Notes under the pieces: generated by a model | What the model was told of the DNA's origin: nothing | What the model saw: only the letters and a program-made list of their open reading frames with translations | Databases searched by the model: none | Shown: piece after piece, positions 18,421-26,999 of the stretch | How the letters are laid out: each line of letters opens with the position of its first letter | How positions within the stretch are numbered: position 1 is the first letter of the stretch | Translations under genes and position numbers: made by a program | Assembly: GCA_035571515.1 (NCBI GenBank) | Contig: DATNCQ010000097.1 | Coordinates: 38,445-102,444, forward strand | From: Gp6-AA40 sp035571515 | Lineage (GTDB): Bacteria > Acidobacteriota > Vicinamibacteria > Vicinamibacterales > UBA2999 | Reading direction: 5' to 3' | DNA: 64,000 nucleotides

Positions 18421-19296
18421 ATGCTGGCGAAGACATGGACACTGGCGGTTGTTGCCGCCGGCCTGCTGGTTTCAGCTATCGGACACGCTGACGCCGCGGG
18501 ACAGGCAGCCGACTCTCGCGCCGAGCGTCTCCGCCGGGAGACGAACAACGCCGCGCTGCAGAACATGGCGCCCTTCAAGGTCTTCGACAACCTCTATTAC
18601 GTCGGCGTCGGATACGTCGGCTCGTGGCTGATCACGACGGACCAGGGATTGATCCTCATCGACACGCTCGAAGGCGCGTACAAGGACCGCTCGGTCGAGG
18701 GCATCCGCAAGCTCGGTTTCGATCCGCGGAACATCAAGTACGTCATCCTCACGCACTACCATCTCGATCACACGGCAGGCGCGGCCGCGATCCAGGAGGC
18801 GTACGGACCGCGGCTGGCAATGGGCGAGGCCGACTGGGACGCGCTGACGCGCGCGCCGAACCCCAACAACGAGCGGCTGCCACGCCGCGACATGGCGGTC
18901 ACGGACGGCGACACGATTCGCCTGGGATCGACGACGGTGACGCTGCACGTGCTCGGCGGTCACACACCGGCGACGCTCGGCGTCGACTTCACCGTCTACG
19001 ACGGCGGACGGCCCTATCGCGCCTTCATGTTCGGCGGGGCGGCGCCCGGTCCCGGCCGTGAGGCTGCGGAACAGTTTCTCGCCAGCGTCCGCCGCATCGC
19101 GCAGATGCAGGACGGCGTGCAGGTGCGCATCGTCACGCACGCGTGGATGGATCCGGACTTCTGGGACCGCGCCGACCGCCTGGCGGCTCGCAAGGCCGGC
19201 GACCCGCACCCGTTCGTCGCGCCCGACGTGTTCCGGGCGTGGATCGCCGAGCTCGCAACGACCGCCGCGACACGGGTCAACGAGGCGTCCAGATAG
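18421..19296 (+). CDS. Subclass B3-like metallo-beta-lactamase-fold hydrolase
   Basis: Exported MBL-fold protein of 291 residues; the signal peptide ends near GHADAAGQ. The zinc motif H-x-H-x-D-H is intact: HYHLDHTAG with His112, His114, Asp116 and His117. A downstream GGHTPATLG supplies the next histidine and THAW a later one. DNLYYVG before the motif and the overall length match the B3 group. It may be a lactonase, esterase or lactamase, and antibiotic resistance should not be assumed. The ATG has GAGGGG upstream. A second, altered homologue is encoded at 56194-57303. Its TAG stop directly abuts the stop of the convergent gene. Confidence 0.82.
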   Translation: MLAKTWTLAVVAAGLLVSAIGHADAAGQAADSRAERLRRETNNAALQNMAPFKVFDNLYYVGVGYVGSWLITTDQGLILIDTLEGAYKDRSVEGIRKLGFDPRNIKYVILTHYHLDHTAGAAAIQEAYGPRLAMGEADWDALTRAPNPNNERLPRRDMAVTDGDTIRLGSTTVTLHVLGGHTPATLGVDFTVYDGGRPYRAFMFGGAAPGPGREAAEQFLASVRRIAQMQDGVQVRIVTHAWMDPDFWDRADRLAARKAGDPHPFVAPDVFRAWIAELATTAATRVNEASR

Positions 19297-20106
19297 CTAT
19301 TTCTTCCCCGTCGCCGTCGGCACGGCGATGGTGTTGAAGTAGTCCAGCGCCTCCGACGGGACGCACAGCTGCTCTTCGAGCTGCTGCGTGGCGCCGCGCT
19401 CGAACGCCTGTTTGAGGACGACGAACGGGCGCGAGTACGCGACCGGATCGGTGACCGTGACCGTCAGCTCGAGCTTGTCGGGAGCAGAGCGTCGATAACG
19501 CTCCTCGAAACGCGCGCTCGTACTGTGCGGATACCCGCGGTAGTCGAGCCAGGTTCTCTCGTCGGTGCCGGTCGTCTCGACGACGAATGTCTGGTCGTCG
19601 GCCCAGCGTCCCACCGAATATCCATAGCGCCGCGGATCCGGCGAGTCGGCGTTGCTGCCGCCCACATCTGACGGCAACGAGCGGCCATCGGTCCAGATCT
19701 CACGCCACACGCGCTGATACTGCATCAGCTGAAACGTCTTCGCGGGAGTGTGCACGAACTCGAAGCCGCGCGTCTCGTAGAGGATCGCGCGGGGGAAGCC
19801 GAGCGGGTCGCAGGTGACGAGCGAGTCGTTCGAGTCGCCGATGCCAACTGCCCGTGGTCCCCACGTCGGCTTGCTGGCGTCGTAATGCGCCTGGCCCCAC
19901 GGCGTGAGCGGCGGCGGCTCCTCCAGTTGCGGCAACGGCGGCCCGGCCCATACGCCGCTCAGGTCGCGCGCAGGAGCAGATGCGGGGCTCGCCGAGTTCG
20001 TCGCGGCCGCGCGGGGCGTGGGGCTCGAGCACGCCACCACGATCATCGAGAGCAGGGCCACGACGAGGAGGAGCGCCGCGCCCCTACTTCTTCTGAATCG
20101 TGTCAA
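19297..20106 (-). CDS. PDLSGIW-family lipoprotein, copy 3
   Basis: About 269 residues with a lipoprotein signal (MIVVACSS, lipobox cysteine), so it is probably anchored in a membrane. The family motif appears as ARDLSGVWAG, followed by VTCDPLGFPR (Cys), QYQRVWREIWTDGR, YGYSVGRWADDQTFVVETTG, ERTWLDYRGYPHS and a late Cys (EEQLCVPSE). A TTG start at 20106 is preferred: AAGGA lies 8 bases upstream and the basic lipoprotein n-region begins there. The frame is open further, to 20151. It overlaps the end of the upstream DUF6152 gene by 23 bases, so the two are translationally linked. The function is unknown. Confidence 0.7.
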   Translation of the reverse strand: MTRFRRSRGAALLLVVALLSMIVVACSSPTPRAAATNSASPASAPARDLSGVWAGPPLPQLEEPPPLTPWGQAHYDASKPTWGPRAVGIGDSNDSLVTCDPLGFPRAILYETRGFEFVHTPAKTFQLMQYQRVWREIWTDGRSLPSDVGGSNADSPDPRRYGYSVGRWADDQTFVVETTGTDERTWLDYRGYPHSTSARFEERYRRSAPDKLELTVTVTDPVAYSRPFVVLKQAFERGATQQLEEQLCVPSEALDYFNTIAVPTATGKK

Positions 20107-20497
20107 ACGGCGAATCCTTGTAGAGGCTGTCCTGCAGCTCGCGGCCGTCACTGAGCATCACCCTGGCGAGGCGGCCGACATGCGAGCCGTTCTTCGCGGG
20201 GAACAATTCGATGGTGACGAGATCGCCGGGCGTGAGCGAGTTGCGGTTCCAGCCGATGCGGCTCAGCGCCGACGGGCTGCCGCTTTCCACGCTCCACGTC
20301 GTCACGCGGCCGCTCCCGTCCTTGACGTCGAAGGCCACGATGGAATGCGGATTCGCCCAGCCGAATTTCGTGATCCGGGCCTGCTTCACGACGATCGTCT
20401 TGGTCTGATAGGCCGCGGTTGAATGGTGGGCCAACGCGGCCGAACCGAGCGCCAGGAGCATGCCGAGCGTGCCGGGCGCGAGGATCTTCCAGGTCAT
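20084..20497 (-). CDS. DUF6152-type small exported protein, copy 1
   Basis: Protein of 137 residues: signal peptide 1-23, then a mature chain beginning HHSTAAYQ after ALA. The body is a small beta-rich domain with ITKFGWANPHSIVAFDVKD (the conserved N-P-H), TTWSVESGSPSALSRIGW, LTPGDLVTIE and LSDGRELQ. The pattern of strand, NPH, long loop, GD-V-x-V/I and D-G-R matches the DUF6152 family as I know it. The N-terminal His-His could bind metal. GGAG precedes the ATG. It is followed by a PDLSGIW lipoprotein with an overlap, a pairing seen repeatedly in this window. Confidence 0.78.
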   Translation of the reverse strand: MTWKILAPGTLGMLLALGSAALAHHSTAAYQTKTIVVKQARITKFGWANPHSIVAFDVKDGSGRVTTWSVESGSPSALSRIGWNRNSLTPGDLVTIELFPAKNGSHVGRLARVMLSDGRELQDSLYKDSPFDTIQKK

Positions 20498-20651
20498 CGA
20501 TGCTCCGCTCGGCCGGACTGTAGCACATCGCCAGCGAGGGGCTGCTGGTCCGCTACACTAGGGCGTTTTCGTTCGAGCAGATTTCACCGGTGGGCTCGTG
20601 CCGTTCGCATGAGTGATGTCCTGGTGTTTCCATCACAGGCAGGAGGTCGAG

Positions 20652-21122
20652 ATGACTTCATCGGCATTCTCACGCATGGCGATCGCGATGACGGCGGCGG
20701 TGGTGGTGTTCGCTCTTCCCGCCACGCTGCATGCCAACGACTATGTCAAGGGCGATCGTCCGCAGCAGCGAGGCTATTCGCTCGCGGTGGTAACCGAGGG
20801 AGGCAAGATCGTGTGGCTGGCCGGGCAGACTGCCGTCGTGGACGACGCCGGCAAGTCGCTGGCAGGCGACTTCGAAGGACAGGCGCGGCAGGTCTTCAGA
20901 CTGCTCAACGCCACGCTCGCAAAGACGGGCGGCAAGTTGAGCGACATGGTTCAGATGACCGTGTTCATCACCGACGTTCGCAACGGCGATCGCCTGACCG
21001 AGATTCGCAGGGAAATCTTCGGCGACAACTTCCCTGGCAGCGCGCTCATCACGATCACGGCGCTCGCGGTTCCGGAGGCGAAGATCGAGATTCAGGGCTT
21101 CGCGGTGATCGGAAGCAAGTAG
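20652..21122 (+). CDS. Exported RidA (YjgF/UK114)-family protein
   Basis: Protein of 156 residues with a signal peptide of about 28 residues (ending LHAND) in front of a RidA-fold domain: VWLAGQTAVVDDAGKSLAG, FRLLNATLAKTGGKLSDMVQMTVFITD and the C-terminal KIEIQGFAVIGS. Canonical cytoplasmic RidA deaminates enamine/imine intermediates using an Arg in an ARS-type segment (E. coli Arg105). Here the equivalent segment reads GSALITITALAV, with no arginine. Export and loss of this residue make it a non-canonical member, unlikely to be a RidA deaminase. The ATG at 20652 has AGGAGG 5 bases upstream, overriding an upstream in-frame ATG. Confidence 0.82.
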   Translation: MTSSAFSRMAIAMTAAVVVFALPATLHANDYVKGDRPQQRGYSLAVVTEGGKIVWLAGQTAVVDDAGKSLAGDFEGQARQVFRLLNATLAKTGGKLSDMVQMTVFITDVRNGDRLTEIRREIFGDNFPGSALITITALAVPEAKIEIQGFAVIGSK

Positions 21123-21303
21123 GTGCTGCGCTCTTCCATGTATCTATCGTGCAACACGGGTGCGCGGACGCGTTTTGCATGAAAACCGGGTGGGAAGTCT
21201 GCGCGAACGGGGCGCCCTTACGAAACGGTCGCTCCCCTTTCGTGCACTCTCGTGAAAGACGTGTAAGCGCGACTGAGGCTCCGGTCTTGCGACGGGAGCC
21301 GCC

Positions 21304-22014
21304 ATGCGCACGTTGCTCCCGTGCACCACGTTTGCCGCTGTCATGCTCGTCGCGACGGTTTCGTCAGCCGACCCGATCTCGGTCGGCGACCTGATCAAGT
21401 TCCAGAGTTCGACCGGGACAATCGGTGGAGGCGCGTTTCTCGTCGACAACACGGCGAATGGAACCGGGGTCGACTTCACGACGTTCTGCCTGCAGATGAC
21501 GCAGCACATCGACTACTCGAGCCTCTTTCGCGTCGGCGGGATCACCGACTTCGCGGATGATGCCGGCGGCAACGATCCGCTGTCGACGGCCACGGCCTGG
21601 ATCTTCTCGAGCTTCCGCGCCGGTCTGCTGACCGGCTACAGCGCGAACGAAATCCAGGGGGCCATCTGGACGCTCGAAGACGAGTGGACGAGCAGCGCCG
21701 GCAACCAGGCGGCGCTGATCACGCTGGCGCAGAACCACGTCGCGGCCGGCTGGGTCAACGACGGCGTCGGCGTCCTCAACCTGTTCTACACGGACGGCCG
21801 GAAGGCGCAGGATCAACTGACGTACAACAAGGTGGCCGCCCTCCCGCCGCCTCCACCCGTTCCGACGCCTGAACCCGCCACGCTCCTCTTGATGGGCGTC
21901 GGCGGAGTGGTGCTGGGGTCGCGGAAGCGTCTGCGCCGCCACGCGGCGGGGTCAGCGCACGGTGTTCGCGATGACGAGAAACGCGACGAGGGCAGCCGCC
22001 GCGAACCACGCTAG
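21304..22014 (+). CDS. PEP-CTERM sorting-domain protein
   Basis: Exported protein of 236 residues. The signal peptide ends near VSSAD, the middle resembles cell-surface proteins of the thioester/Cys-Gln type (TTFCLQMTQHIDY), and a proline spacer leads to PTPEPATLLLMGVGG, then a hydrophobic helix and the basic cluster SRKRLRR. This is a PEP-CTERM signal recognised by exosortase, which is associated with exopolysaccharide-producing Gram-negatives. The chain unusually continues about 24 residues past the basic cluster before its stop. It overlaps the convergent VWA gene by 63 bases. No exosortase is in the window. Confidence 0.82.
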   Translation: MRTLLPCTTFAAVMLVATVSSADPISVGDLIKFQSSTGTIGGGAFLVDNTANGTGVDFTTFCLQMTQHIDYSSLFRVGGITDFADDAGGNDPLSTATAWIFSSFRAGLLTGYSANEIQGAIWTLEDEWTSSAGNQAALITLAQNHVAAGWVNDGVGVLNLFYTDGRKAQDQLTYNKVAALPPPPPVPTPEPATLLLMGVGGVVLGSRKRLRRHAAGSAHGVRDDEKRDEGSRREPR

Positions 22015-23007
22015 CTCGACGCGCCTGCTGAGAACGAGCGACCCACCACCCAGGACGATCGCCGCCACAAGGAGAAAGCGCCAATAGAGCTCTTCGGTGC
22101 TCTCTTCCTCCTGCGTCACCGGGATGCGCCGTCTGATGCTGGTGATGATCCGGGATGCGAGGAGCCGATCCGGCTCCCGGCCGATTTCGAAGTACTGACC
22201 ACCGCCGATGCGCGCGATTTCGGCCAGCGATGCGCGGTCGAGCGCCGAGCGAAGCGCAGGCCGTGGAAACGGGTCCGGGATCACGCCTCCGCCCGTGCTG
22301 CCGACGCCGACGACGAACACCCGGACATCACGCGCGCGCGCCGCGGCGAGCGCCCGGGCCACCGTCCCGCTCCACGCCTGTCCGTCGGAGATCACCACGA
22401 ACGCCTTCGGGTTCTTGTTCCTGCCGAACATCCGTTCATCGACTTCGATGAGCTTCAACCCCCACGACACGCCCTGCTCGATGTTGGTGTCCCAGGTCGG
22501 ATCGTCTTCGAGCGGAAACGGCGACTCGTCGCCGAGGTGATCGATGAAGAAGAAGAGGGCGTTCGGGTCCTTCGTCAGCCGCACCTGCGGCGCCGCGTGG
22601 GAGGCGAACAACGCCAGCGCGACTCGATCTCCCCTCCAGCTCAATGTTTCACCGAAGACCCGCAGGAACTGCACGGCGCGTCGCCAGCGATCCGGGGCAA
22701 CATCGGTGACGTGCATCGACGCGGACCCGTCCAGCAGGATGACGAGGTCCGCGCTCGCACGGCGTATCAGCGACACGCGGCCGACGGGCCTGGCAAGCGC
22801 GAGGATGCAGAGGATCGTGGCGACACCGACCGCCGCCCAGAACGCGAGATCGCCGAGCATGGGACGTCGTTCCACCACTGGCATCACGCGCTCGCGCCCC
22901 AGCCGACGCTCGTCGCGCCGCCGCCGGACGGCGTGCCAGGTCCAGGCGATCAGCAGGACACCGGGCGCGGCGAGCAGCCAGAGGTAGAGAGGCTCGCGGA
23001 AGCTCAC
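21952..23007 (-). CDS. VWA-domain membrane protein (MxaL / BatA-like)
   Basis: Protein of 351 residues with transmembrane segments near residues 8-25, 55-75 and two at the C-terminus (about 305-345). A von Willebrand A domain has a MIDAS start DLVILLDGSASM (DGSAS at 93-97), FVVISDGQAW and VFVVGVGS. It is the last gene of a minus-strand operon with MoxR, DUF58 and another VWA protein. In mxaRSACKL clusters this position is MxaL, needed for calcium insertion into methanol dehydrogenase; in other bacteria similar proteins are BatA/BatB. The start is a GTG 3 bases after the upstream stop. Confidence 0.82.
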   Translation of the reverse strand: MSFREPLYLWLLAAPGVLLIAWTWHAVRRRRDERRLGRERVMPVVERRPMLGDLAFWAAVGVATILCILALARPVGRVSLIRRASADLVILLDGSASMHVTDVAPDRWRRAVQFLRVFGETLSWRGDRVALALFASHAAPQVRLTKDPNALFFFIDHLGDESPFPLEDDPTWDTNIEQGVSWGLKLIEVDERMFGRNKNPKAFVVISDGQAWSGTVARALAAARARDVRVFVVGVGSTGGGVIPDPFPRPALRSALDRASLAEIARIGGGQYFEIGREPDRLLASRIITSIRRRIPVTQEEESTEELYWRFLLVAAIVLGGGSLVLSRRVELAWFAAAALVAFLVIANTVR

Positions 23008-23010
23008 GTC

Positions 23011-23712
23011 CTATCCCTTGCGAGCCGGCGGCGGCACCTTGCCAGGGTTGCCGTCGTCCCGCTCCTCCTTTTCGAGCGGCACGTAGCGCTTGAACTCGTT
23101 TTCGAACGCGGGGTCTTCCGGTTTGCCCTCGGCGCCGAACGTGCGGTGGTCGGCGGGCGGCGGGACTCCGCGCCGGCCCCTGACGACGTCGGCACGCAGG
23201 CGCACCACGTATTCGTAGTTGTAGGCCGCAACGTCCCCGTACGCCGTGTTTCCGGAACGCCAGGCGTTGCTCAGCACGGTCCGGTAGGCGGCAACGGACG
23301 AATCGAGCGCCCGCGCCAGCGCCGCGCGATCCTTCGCCTGCGCCTGGCCGCCGCGATAGACCGAGTCGGCCACGATCATCTGCAGCGGAACGTTGTCGGC
23401 CTCGATATCGGCCACCGGATCGGTGCGCTCGGCGGGCGCCAGCGCGCCGTATTGACGTTGCCAGTACTTGATGGCCGCCCGCCGCGCGCGGACGTCGTTG
23501 ACGGGACCGTCACCCACCCACGGCAGGCGGCTGATGTAGCGGTAATAGCGCTCGACGGCCTCGAACGACGCGTCCGCCGCGTCGTAGTCGGATGTGAGGA
23601 ACGCGTGCTGCGCGCCGGCCATCTGCCGATCGAGCCGACTCGCACCCAGGCACACGCCGCCGAGGACCGCCAGGACGATGGCGCCGACGACGCAGCCAGC
23701 AATACCTTTCAT
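23011..23712 (-). CDS. Membrane-anchored protein in the MxaK position
   Basis: Protein of 233 residues with one N-terminal transmembrane or signal-anchor helix (residues 5-25) and a helical periplasmic part resembling TPR-type repeats (SDYDAADASFEAVERYYRY, followed by YGALAPAERTDPVADIEADNVPLQ). The tail is charged (EKEERDDGNPGK). I do not see a named domain. Position and topology match MxaK of mxaRSACKL-type clusters, which lies between the two VWA genes. GAGGAGG precedes the ATG. It starts 10 bases after the upstream VWA gene, so the operon continues. Confidence 0.65.
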   Translation of the reverse strand: MKGIAGCVVGAIVLAVLGGVCLGASRLDRQMAGAQHAFLTSDYDAADASFEAVERYYRYISRLPWVGDGPVNDVRARRAAIKYWQRQYGALAPAERTDPVADIEADNVPLQMIVADSVYRGGQAQAKDRAALARALDSSVAAYRTVLSNAWRSGNTAYGDVAAYNYEYVVRLRADVVRGRRGVPPPADHRTFGAEGKPEDPAFENEFKRYVPLEKEERDDGNPGKVPPPARKG

Positions 23713-23722
23713 CGCGACCTCC

Positions 23723-24820
23723 TCACGGGAACGTCCTGAAGCTGCGGAACCCGAGCTTCAAGACCATCGCCGACAGCCACAGGCCGACGGCAACCAGCGC
23801 GTAGCCCGCGAATCGCGGCTCGTACGCCGTGTATTCACGCACGTCGATCCGTCCCGCCGCCAGGCGGTCGATGTCCTGCACCGCGCGCAGGATCGTGCTT
23901 TCGTCGGACGCGGGATAGAAACGGCCGCCCGTGCGCTCGATCGCGGGCTGCCACAGCCTGTCCTGGGACACGTCACCGAATTTCCGCTTGAACGCGACCC
24001 TGATCATGAAGACAGGAATCGCCGACTGGCGGGCGGTGGCCACGAGGCGATCGATCGTCGCTCCCTTGACCTGCAGTTGATCGTCGATGCCGTCGCTGAA
24101 GACCACCATGAGGTTGCCGGACGCGTTGGCGAAATCGAAGGCCTTGAACAGCTTTGCCGCCTCGGCAATCCCCTCGAGGATGGTCGTGCCCCCGTCGCCG
24201 AACCGCCCCCAGTTCACCGGGTCGCTGATCAGGCGGGTGCTGAGCAGCACGTTCTCGTAGTCGGTCGTGAACGGCGTGACGACGTAGGCGTTGTTGCCGA
24301 ACTGAATGAGGGCGATGAGATCCTTGTACGGACCCTTCATGCGCAGCTGCATGAAGCGCTCGGCCGATGCCACGGCGGTGTAGTAGGCGCGGTTCTGGTT
24401 GGCCTTCAGCCGCTCGGTCTCGAACTGCAGCGTCATGCTGTTGGACCCGTCGACCACGAGCGCAATCCGGCGCCCCGGATAGCTCACCTCCTCGCGCGTG
24501 AACGCGGTCAGCGGATCGGCCAGCGCCACGGCGAAGAAGAAAAGGCCGAGCAGGAACAGAAGGAGGGGCAGGTGGCGAACAGCCGAGAGCGGCGAACGCC
24601 GGATCACCGGCAGGAGGGCCGGGACGCCGACGGCCGCACGCCGCCTGCGCGGGGCGCGAATGCTGCGCGCGGCCAGCATGAGGAGCGCCGTCGCCGCCAG
24701 GGCGACGAGCACGAGCAGCGTGGTGTCGGCAGCGTCGAACCGCAGATCGCTCCACCGCATGCGCGCCAGCTCGGCAAGCGTGCGACGGACGACGATCAGC
24801 AGGCCGTTCAGCGGCTCCAT
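23723..24820 (-). CDS. VWA-domain membrane protein (MxaC-like)
   Basis: Protein of 365 residues. Two transmembrane helices (about 33-51 and 84-103) precede a VWA domain with RRIALVVDGSNSMTLQF (DGSNS at 124-128), an unusual insertion rich in Lys/Asn/Gln, GDGGTTILEGI, LMVVFSDGIDDQ and VFMIRVAFK. A C-terminal transmembrane helix follows YEPRFAGYAL. The segment DIDRLAAGRIDVREY is typical of BatA/MxaC-type proteins. The ATG at 24820 starts a compact N-terminus and overlaps the preceding gene by 13 bases. A longer frame upstream lies inside that gene. It is probably one of two metal-dependent adhesion proteins of the complex driven by MoxR. Confidence 0.8.
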   Translation of the reverse strand: MEPLNGLLIVVRRTLAELARMRWSDLRFDAADTTLLVLVALAATALLMLAARSIRAPRRRRAAVGVPALLPVIRRSPLSAVRHLPLLLFLLGLFFFAVALADPLTAFTREEVSYPGRRIALVVDGSNSMTLQFETERLKANQNRAYYTAVASAERFMQLRMKGPYKDLIALIQFGNNAYVVTPFTTDYENVLLSTRLISDPVNWGRFGDGGTTILEGIAEAAKLFKAFDFANASGNLMVVFSDGIDDQLQVKGATIDRLVATARQSAIPVFMIRVAFKRKFGDVSQDRLWQPAIERTGGRFYPASDESTILRAVQDIDRLAAGRIDVREYTAYEPRFAGYALVAVGLWLSAMVLKLGFRSFRTFP

Positions 24821-26052
24821 GCACCCGTCCCGAACAGCGTGGCCGGCCTCGGCAGCGATGCGGCGGCGCGCACCGGCCACCATCGCGCCATGCGCAACCG
24901 GCGCAGCGCGCTGCAGCCGTCCTCGAGCGTTCGATCGAGCGCCTGGACGTCGACCTGTCCGGTGCGACCGTAGCGGACCGCATTGAGCGCGGCGAGCGCC
25001 TCTCGAATCGGGTCGAGCACATCCTGGCTCGAATCGCGCGGCGCCGTTCCGTTGCCGGCGGTTCGCAGGCGATCCATCGCCTCCGCCGTGATCGCCGCCG
25101 ACACGAGGGCGCGTCGTCTGCGCAGCAGCCCGTGCCGCAGCAGCACCTGGCCCTCGCGTGTCGGCGCATCTCCGTTCACCAGCGTCTGGGCGACCGGCTG
25201 CTTCAACGCGATGGCGCCGGCGACGCGGAACGGCGCGAGCGCACGGCCCGCGAGACTCGACGTCCAGCCGTCGCGCAACGCGTCGGCGCGCGCCTTCTCT
25301 ATCTCACGCACGCAGGCATCCAGCACGGCGCGGGCCGGCACCGTCTGCTCGACGGCGGGACCGCGCGCCCGAAATCGTTCCCGCACGCGCAGCGCGGCAA
25401 CGATGGCGGGAATCGCCGCGAATGCAAAGAGAATCGCGGACGCGACCAGCTCCATCCTCGCCCGGGCGGTTCGCGCCTCGAGATCGGCGAAGGTATCGAC
25501 CGCCGGGTCCCGGATGTCCGCCGCCTGCGCGGGAAGGAGCGACAGGACCCGCATCGGCATCGCCGGGAGCACGTACCTGTGTTCCGTGCCCTCGACCGTC
25601 TCGGTGCCTCCGGTCTGAATGCGGAAGGTGACGTTGGTCGCGGGAATCGCGATGTCGCGCCCGAAGAACTCCTCACCGAGCAGCCGCGCGGTGTACCGGT
25701 ACTGCAGATAGCGCCACGGGGCCACGACGACGTCCTCGTGACGAGCGCCTTCCAGGACCTCGAACGGTGTCAGCTCGATCGCCGTCGGCTCGAGCTCGGT
25801 GAGATTGGGCACCACTTTCATGCGGTCTGTTTCCATGACACGGCATGTGAGCACGAGACCGAATGGCTCCCCGACGCGGATCGCACGCTTGTCGGCTTCC
25901 CACCAGCAGCTCATCGCGCTTGTCTCGACGGCATCCGCGGGGGCGTTCCGCGTGGGTGGCTTGGGCGGCTGTGCCCACGCCGCGGTCGCGCCGCAGGCCA
26001 CGCATCCACCGAGCACGACCGCGAGACGGGTACGCCGCAATGTCCTAATCAT
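24808..26052 (-). CDS. Exported membrane-anchored protein in the MxaA/BatD position
   Basis: Protein of 414 residues: signal peptide 1-27 (ending AAWAQ), a periplasmic beta-rich domain (about 45-175) with WEADKRAIRVGEPFGLVLTC and LTPFEVLEGARHED resembling BatD-like Ig-type domains, one transmembrane helix (201-222), and a cytoplasmic helical tail to 414. In the operon it stands between DUF58 and VWA genes, the place of MxaA in mxaRSACKL. I do not recognise a specific domain with certainty. The ATG at 26052 is 30 bases after the DUF58 stop, with GAGG upstream. Confidence 0.7.
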   Translation of the reverse strand: MIRTLRRTRLAVVLGGCVACGATAAWAQPPKPPTRNAPADAVETSAMSCWWEADKRAIRVGEPFGLVLTCRVMETDRMKVVPNLTELEPTAIELTPFEVLEGARHEDVVVAPWRYLQYRYTARLLGEEFFGRDIAIPATNVTFRIQTGGTETVEGTEHRYVLPAMPMRVLSLLPAQAADIRDPAVDTFADLEARTARARMELVASAILFAFAAIPAIVAALRVRERFRARGPAVEQTVPARAVLDACVREIEKARADALRDGWTSSLAGRALAPFRVAGAIALKQPVAQTLVNGDAPTREGQVLLRHGLLRRRRALVSAAITAEAMDRLRTAGNGTAPRDSSQDVLDPIREALAALNAVRYGRTGQVDVQALDRTLEDGCSALRRLRMARWWPVRAAASLPRPATLFGTGAWSR

Positions 26053-26081
26053 GCATATGCCTCGGCAGCCGCGCCGCCACG

Positions 26082-26999
26082 TCACACCTTCCGCAACCGC
26101 CGCTCGGCGACGAGGCTCACGAGCGCCGCCTCCATCTCCCACCTGTCGAGCCCGATGCGCACGATGTCCAGCGCCGCGTCGCGGGCGAGCCGCTGGATGT
26201 GCTCCTGCCACTCCTCGATGCGGGCAGCCACCTGCCGCAGCTCCCGCGCGGACACGATGCGCGTCGTGCCCGCTTCCACGTCGAAGATTTCGATCCACCC
26301 CGCCCGCACGTCCGGCACCTGGTACGCAAACCGGACATCGACCATGATCAGAAAGACGTCGTGCAGCGCGTTGAGCAGCGACAGCTCCCGCACGATGCGC
26401 GCGGGATCGGCAAAGAGAAAGTCCGAAATCACCGGCACGAGCGACGTGCGCCGCAGATGGGCCGCGATGGTCGTTCCCAGCTCTCCGGGCGCTGCCGGCG
26501 CCGCGACAGGCGCCCGATCCTGGTAGCGCTCGATGCAGTGAACGACGTGCGGCCTCCCCACCCGGGGTCTCACGGCTTCGACCTCGCGGAACTCCTCGTC
26601 GAAGGTGACGAGGCCGAACAGGTCCTGGAAAAACACGGCCGACAGTCCGGCGGCGGCTATCGCCCGGGCGATGGCCGCCGCGATGGGCGTACCGTGCGCC
26701 CCGCAGCGCGTCGACAGCGACGCGTCCGCGACAGCGACGATCGCGGCATTGCTGGACTGCTCGAACTCGCGCACGACCATCGGGCTGAAATTGGTGACCG
26801 TCGATTGCGCCCAGTCGATCGACGACACGCGATCGCCGGGCTCCCAGTCGCGCAGGCCGACGAAATTGAAGCCTGGGCCCTTGAACACGCTGGCGTGGTC
26901 GCCGAGCGCGAGCTCCTTCATGCGCTTCAGGATGAACAGCTCGATCTCCGCAATCTGGGAGAGGTCGACCAGCGGGTCGGACGTCGCACCCGGTTTCAT
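26082..26999 (-). CDS. DUF58-domain protein (MxaS-like)
   Basis: Protein of 305 residues without transmembrane segments. It contains the DUF58 signature VGLRDWEPGDRVSSIDWAQ (48-66), followed by VREFEQSSNAAIVAVADASLS, a cryptic VWA-like fold. DUF58 proteins are the standard partners of MoxR ATPases. ATGA overlap with the MoxR gene sets the start at 26999. In methanol-oxidation clusters this is MxaS. It probably bridges the ATPase and the membrane VWA proteins. Confidence 0.85.
   Translation of the reverse strand: MKPGATSDPLVDLSQIAEIELFILKRMKELALGDHASVFKGPGFNFVGLRDWEPGDRVSSIDWAQSTVTNFSPMVVREFEQSSNAAIVAVADASLSTRCGAHGTPIAAAIARAIAAAGLSAVFFQDLFGLVTFDEEFREVEAVRPRVGRPHVVHCIERYQDRAPVAAPAAPGELGTTIAAHLRRTSLVPVISDFLFADPARIVRELSLLNALHDVFLIMVDVRFAYQVPDVRAGWIEIFDVEAGTTRIVSARELRQVAARIEEWQEHIQRLARDAALDIVRIGLDRWEMEAALVSLVAERRLRKV

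Noticed and set aside
18421..19296. Antibiotic-resistance beta-lactamase
   Set aside because: The zinc motif alone does not show lactam specificity. The fold serves many hydrolases, and no resistance or mobility genes are near.
21123..21303. Possible riboswitch in the leader of the PEP-CTERM gene (GGTG and GGGAAGTC blocks)
   Set aside because: No match to cobalamin or cyclic-di-GMP consensus in order or spacing, and no clear pairing elements.
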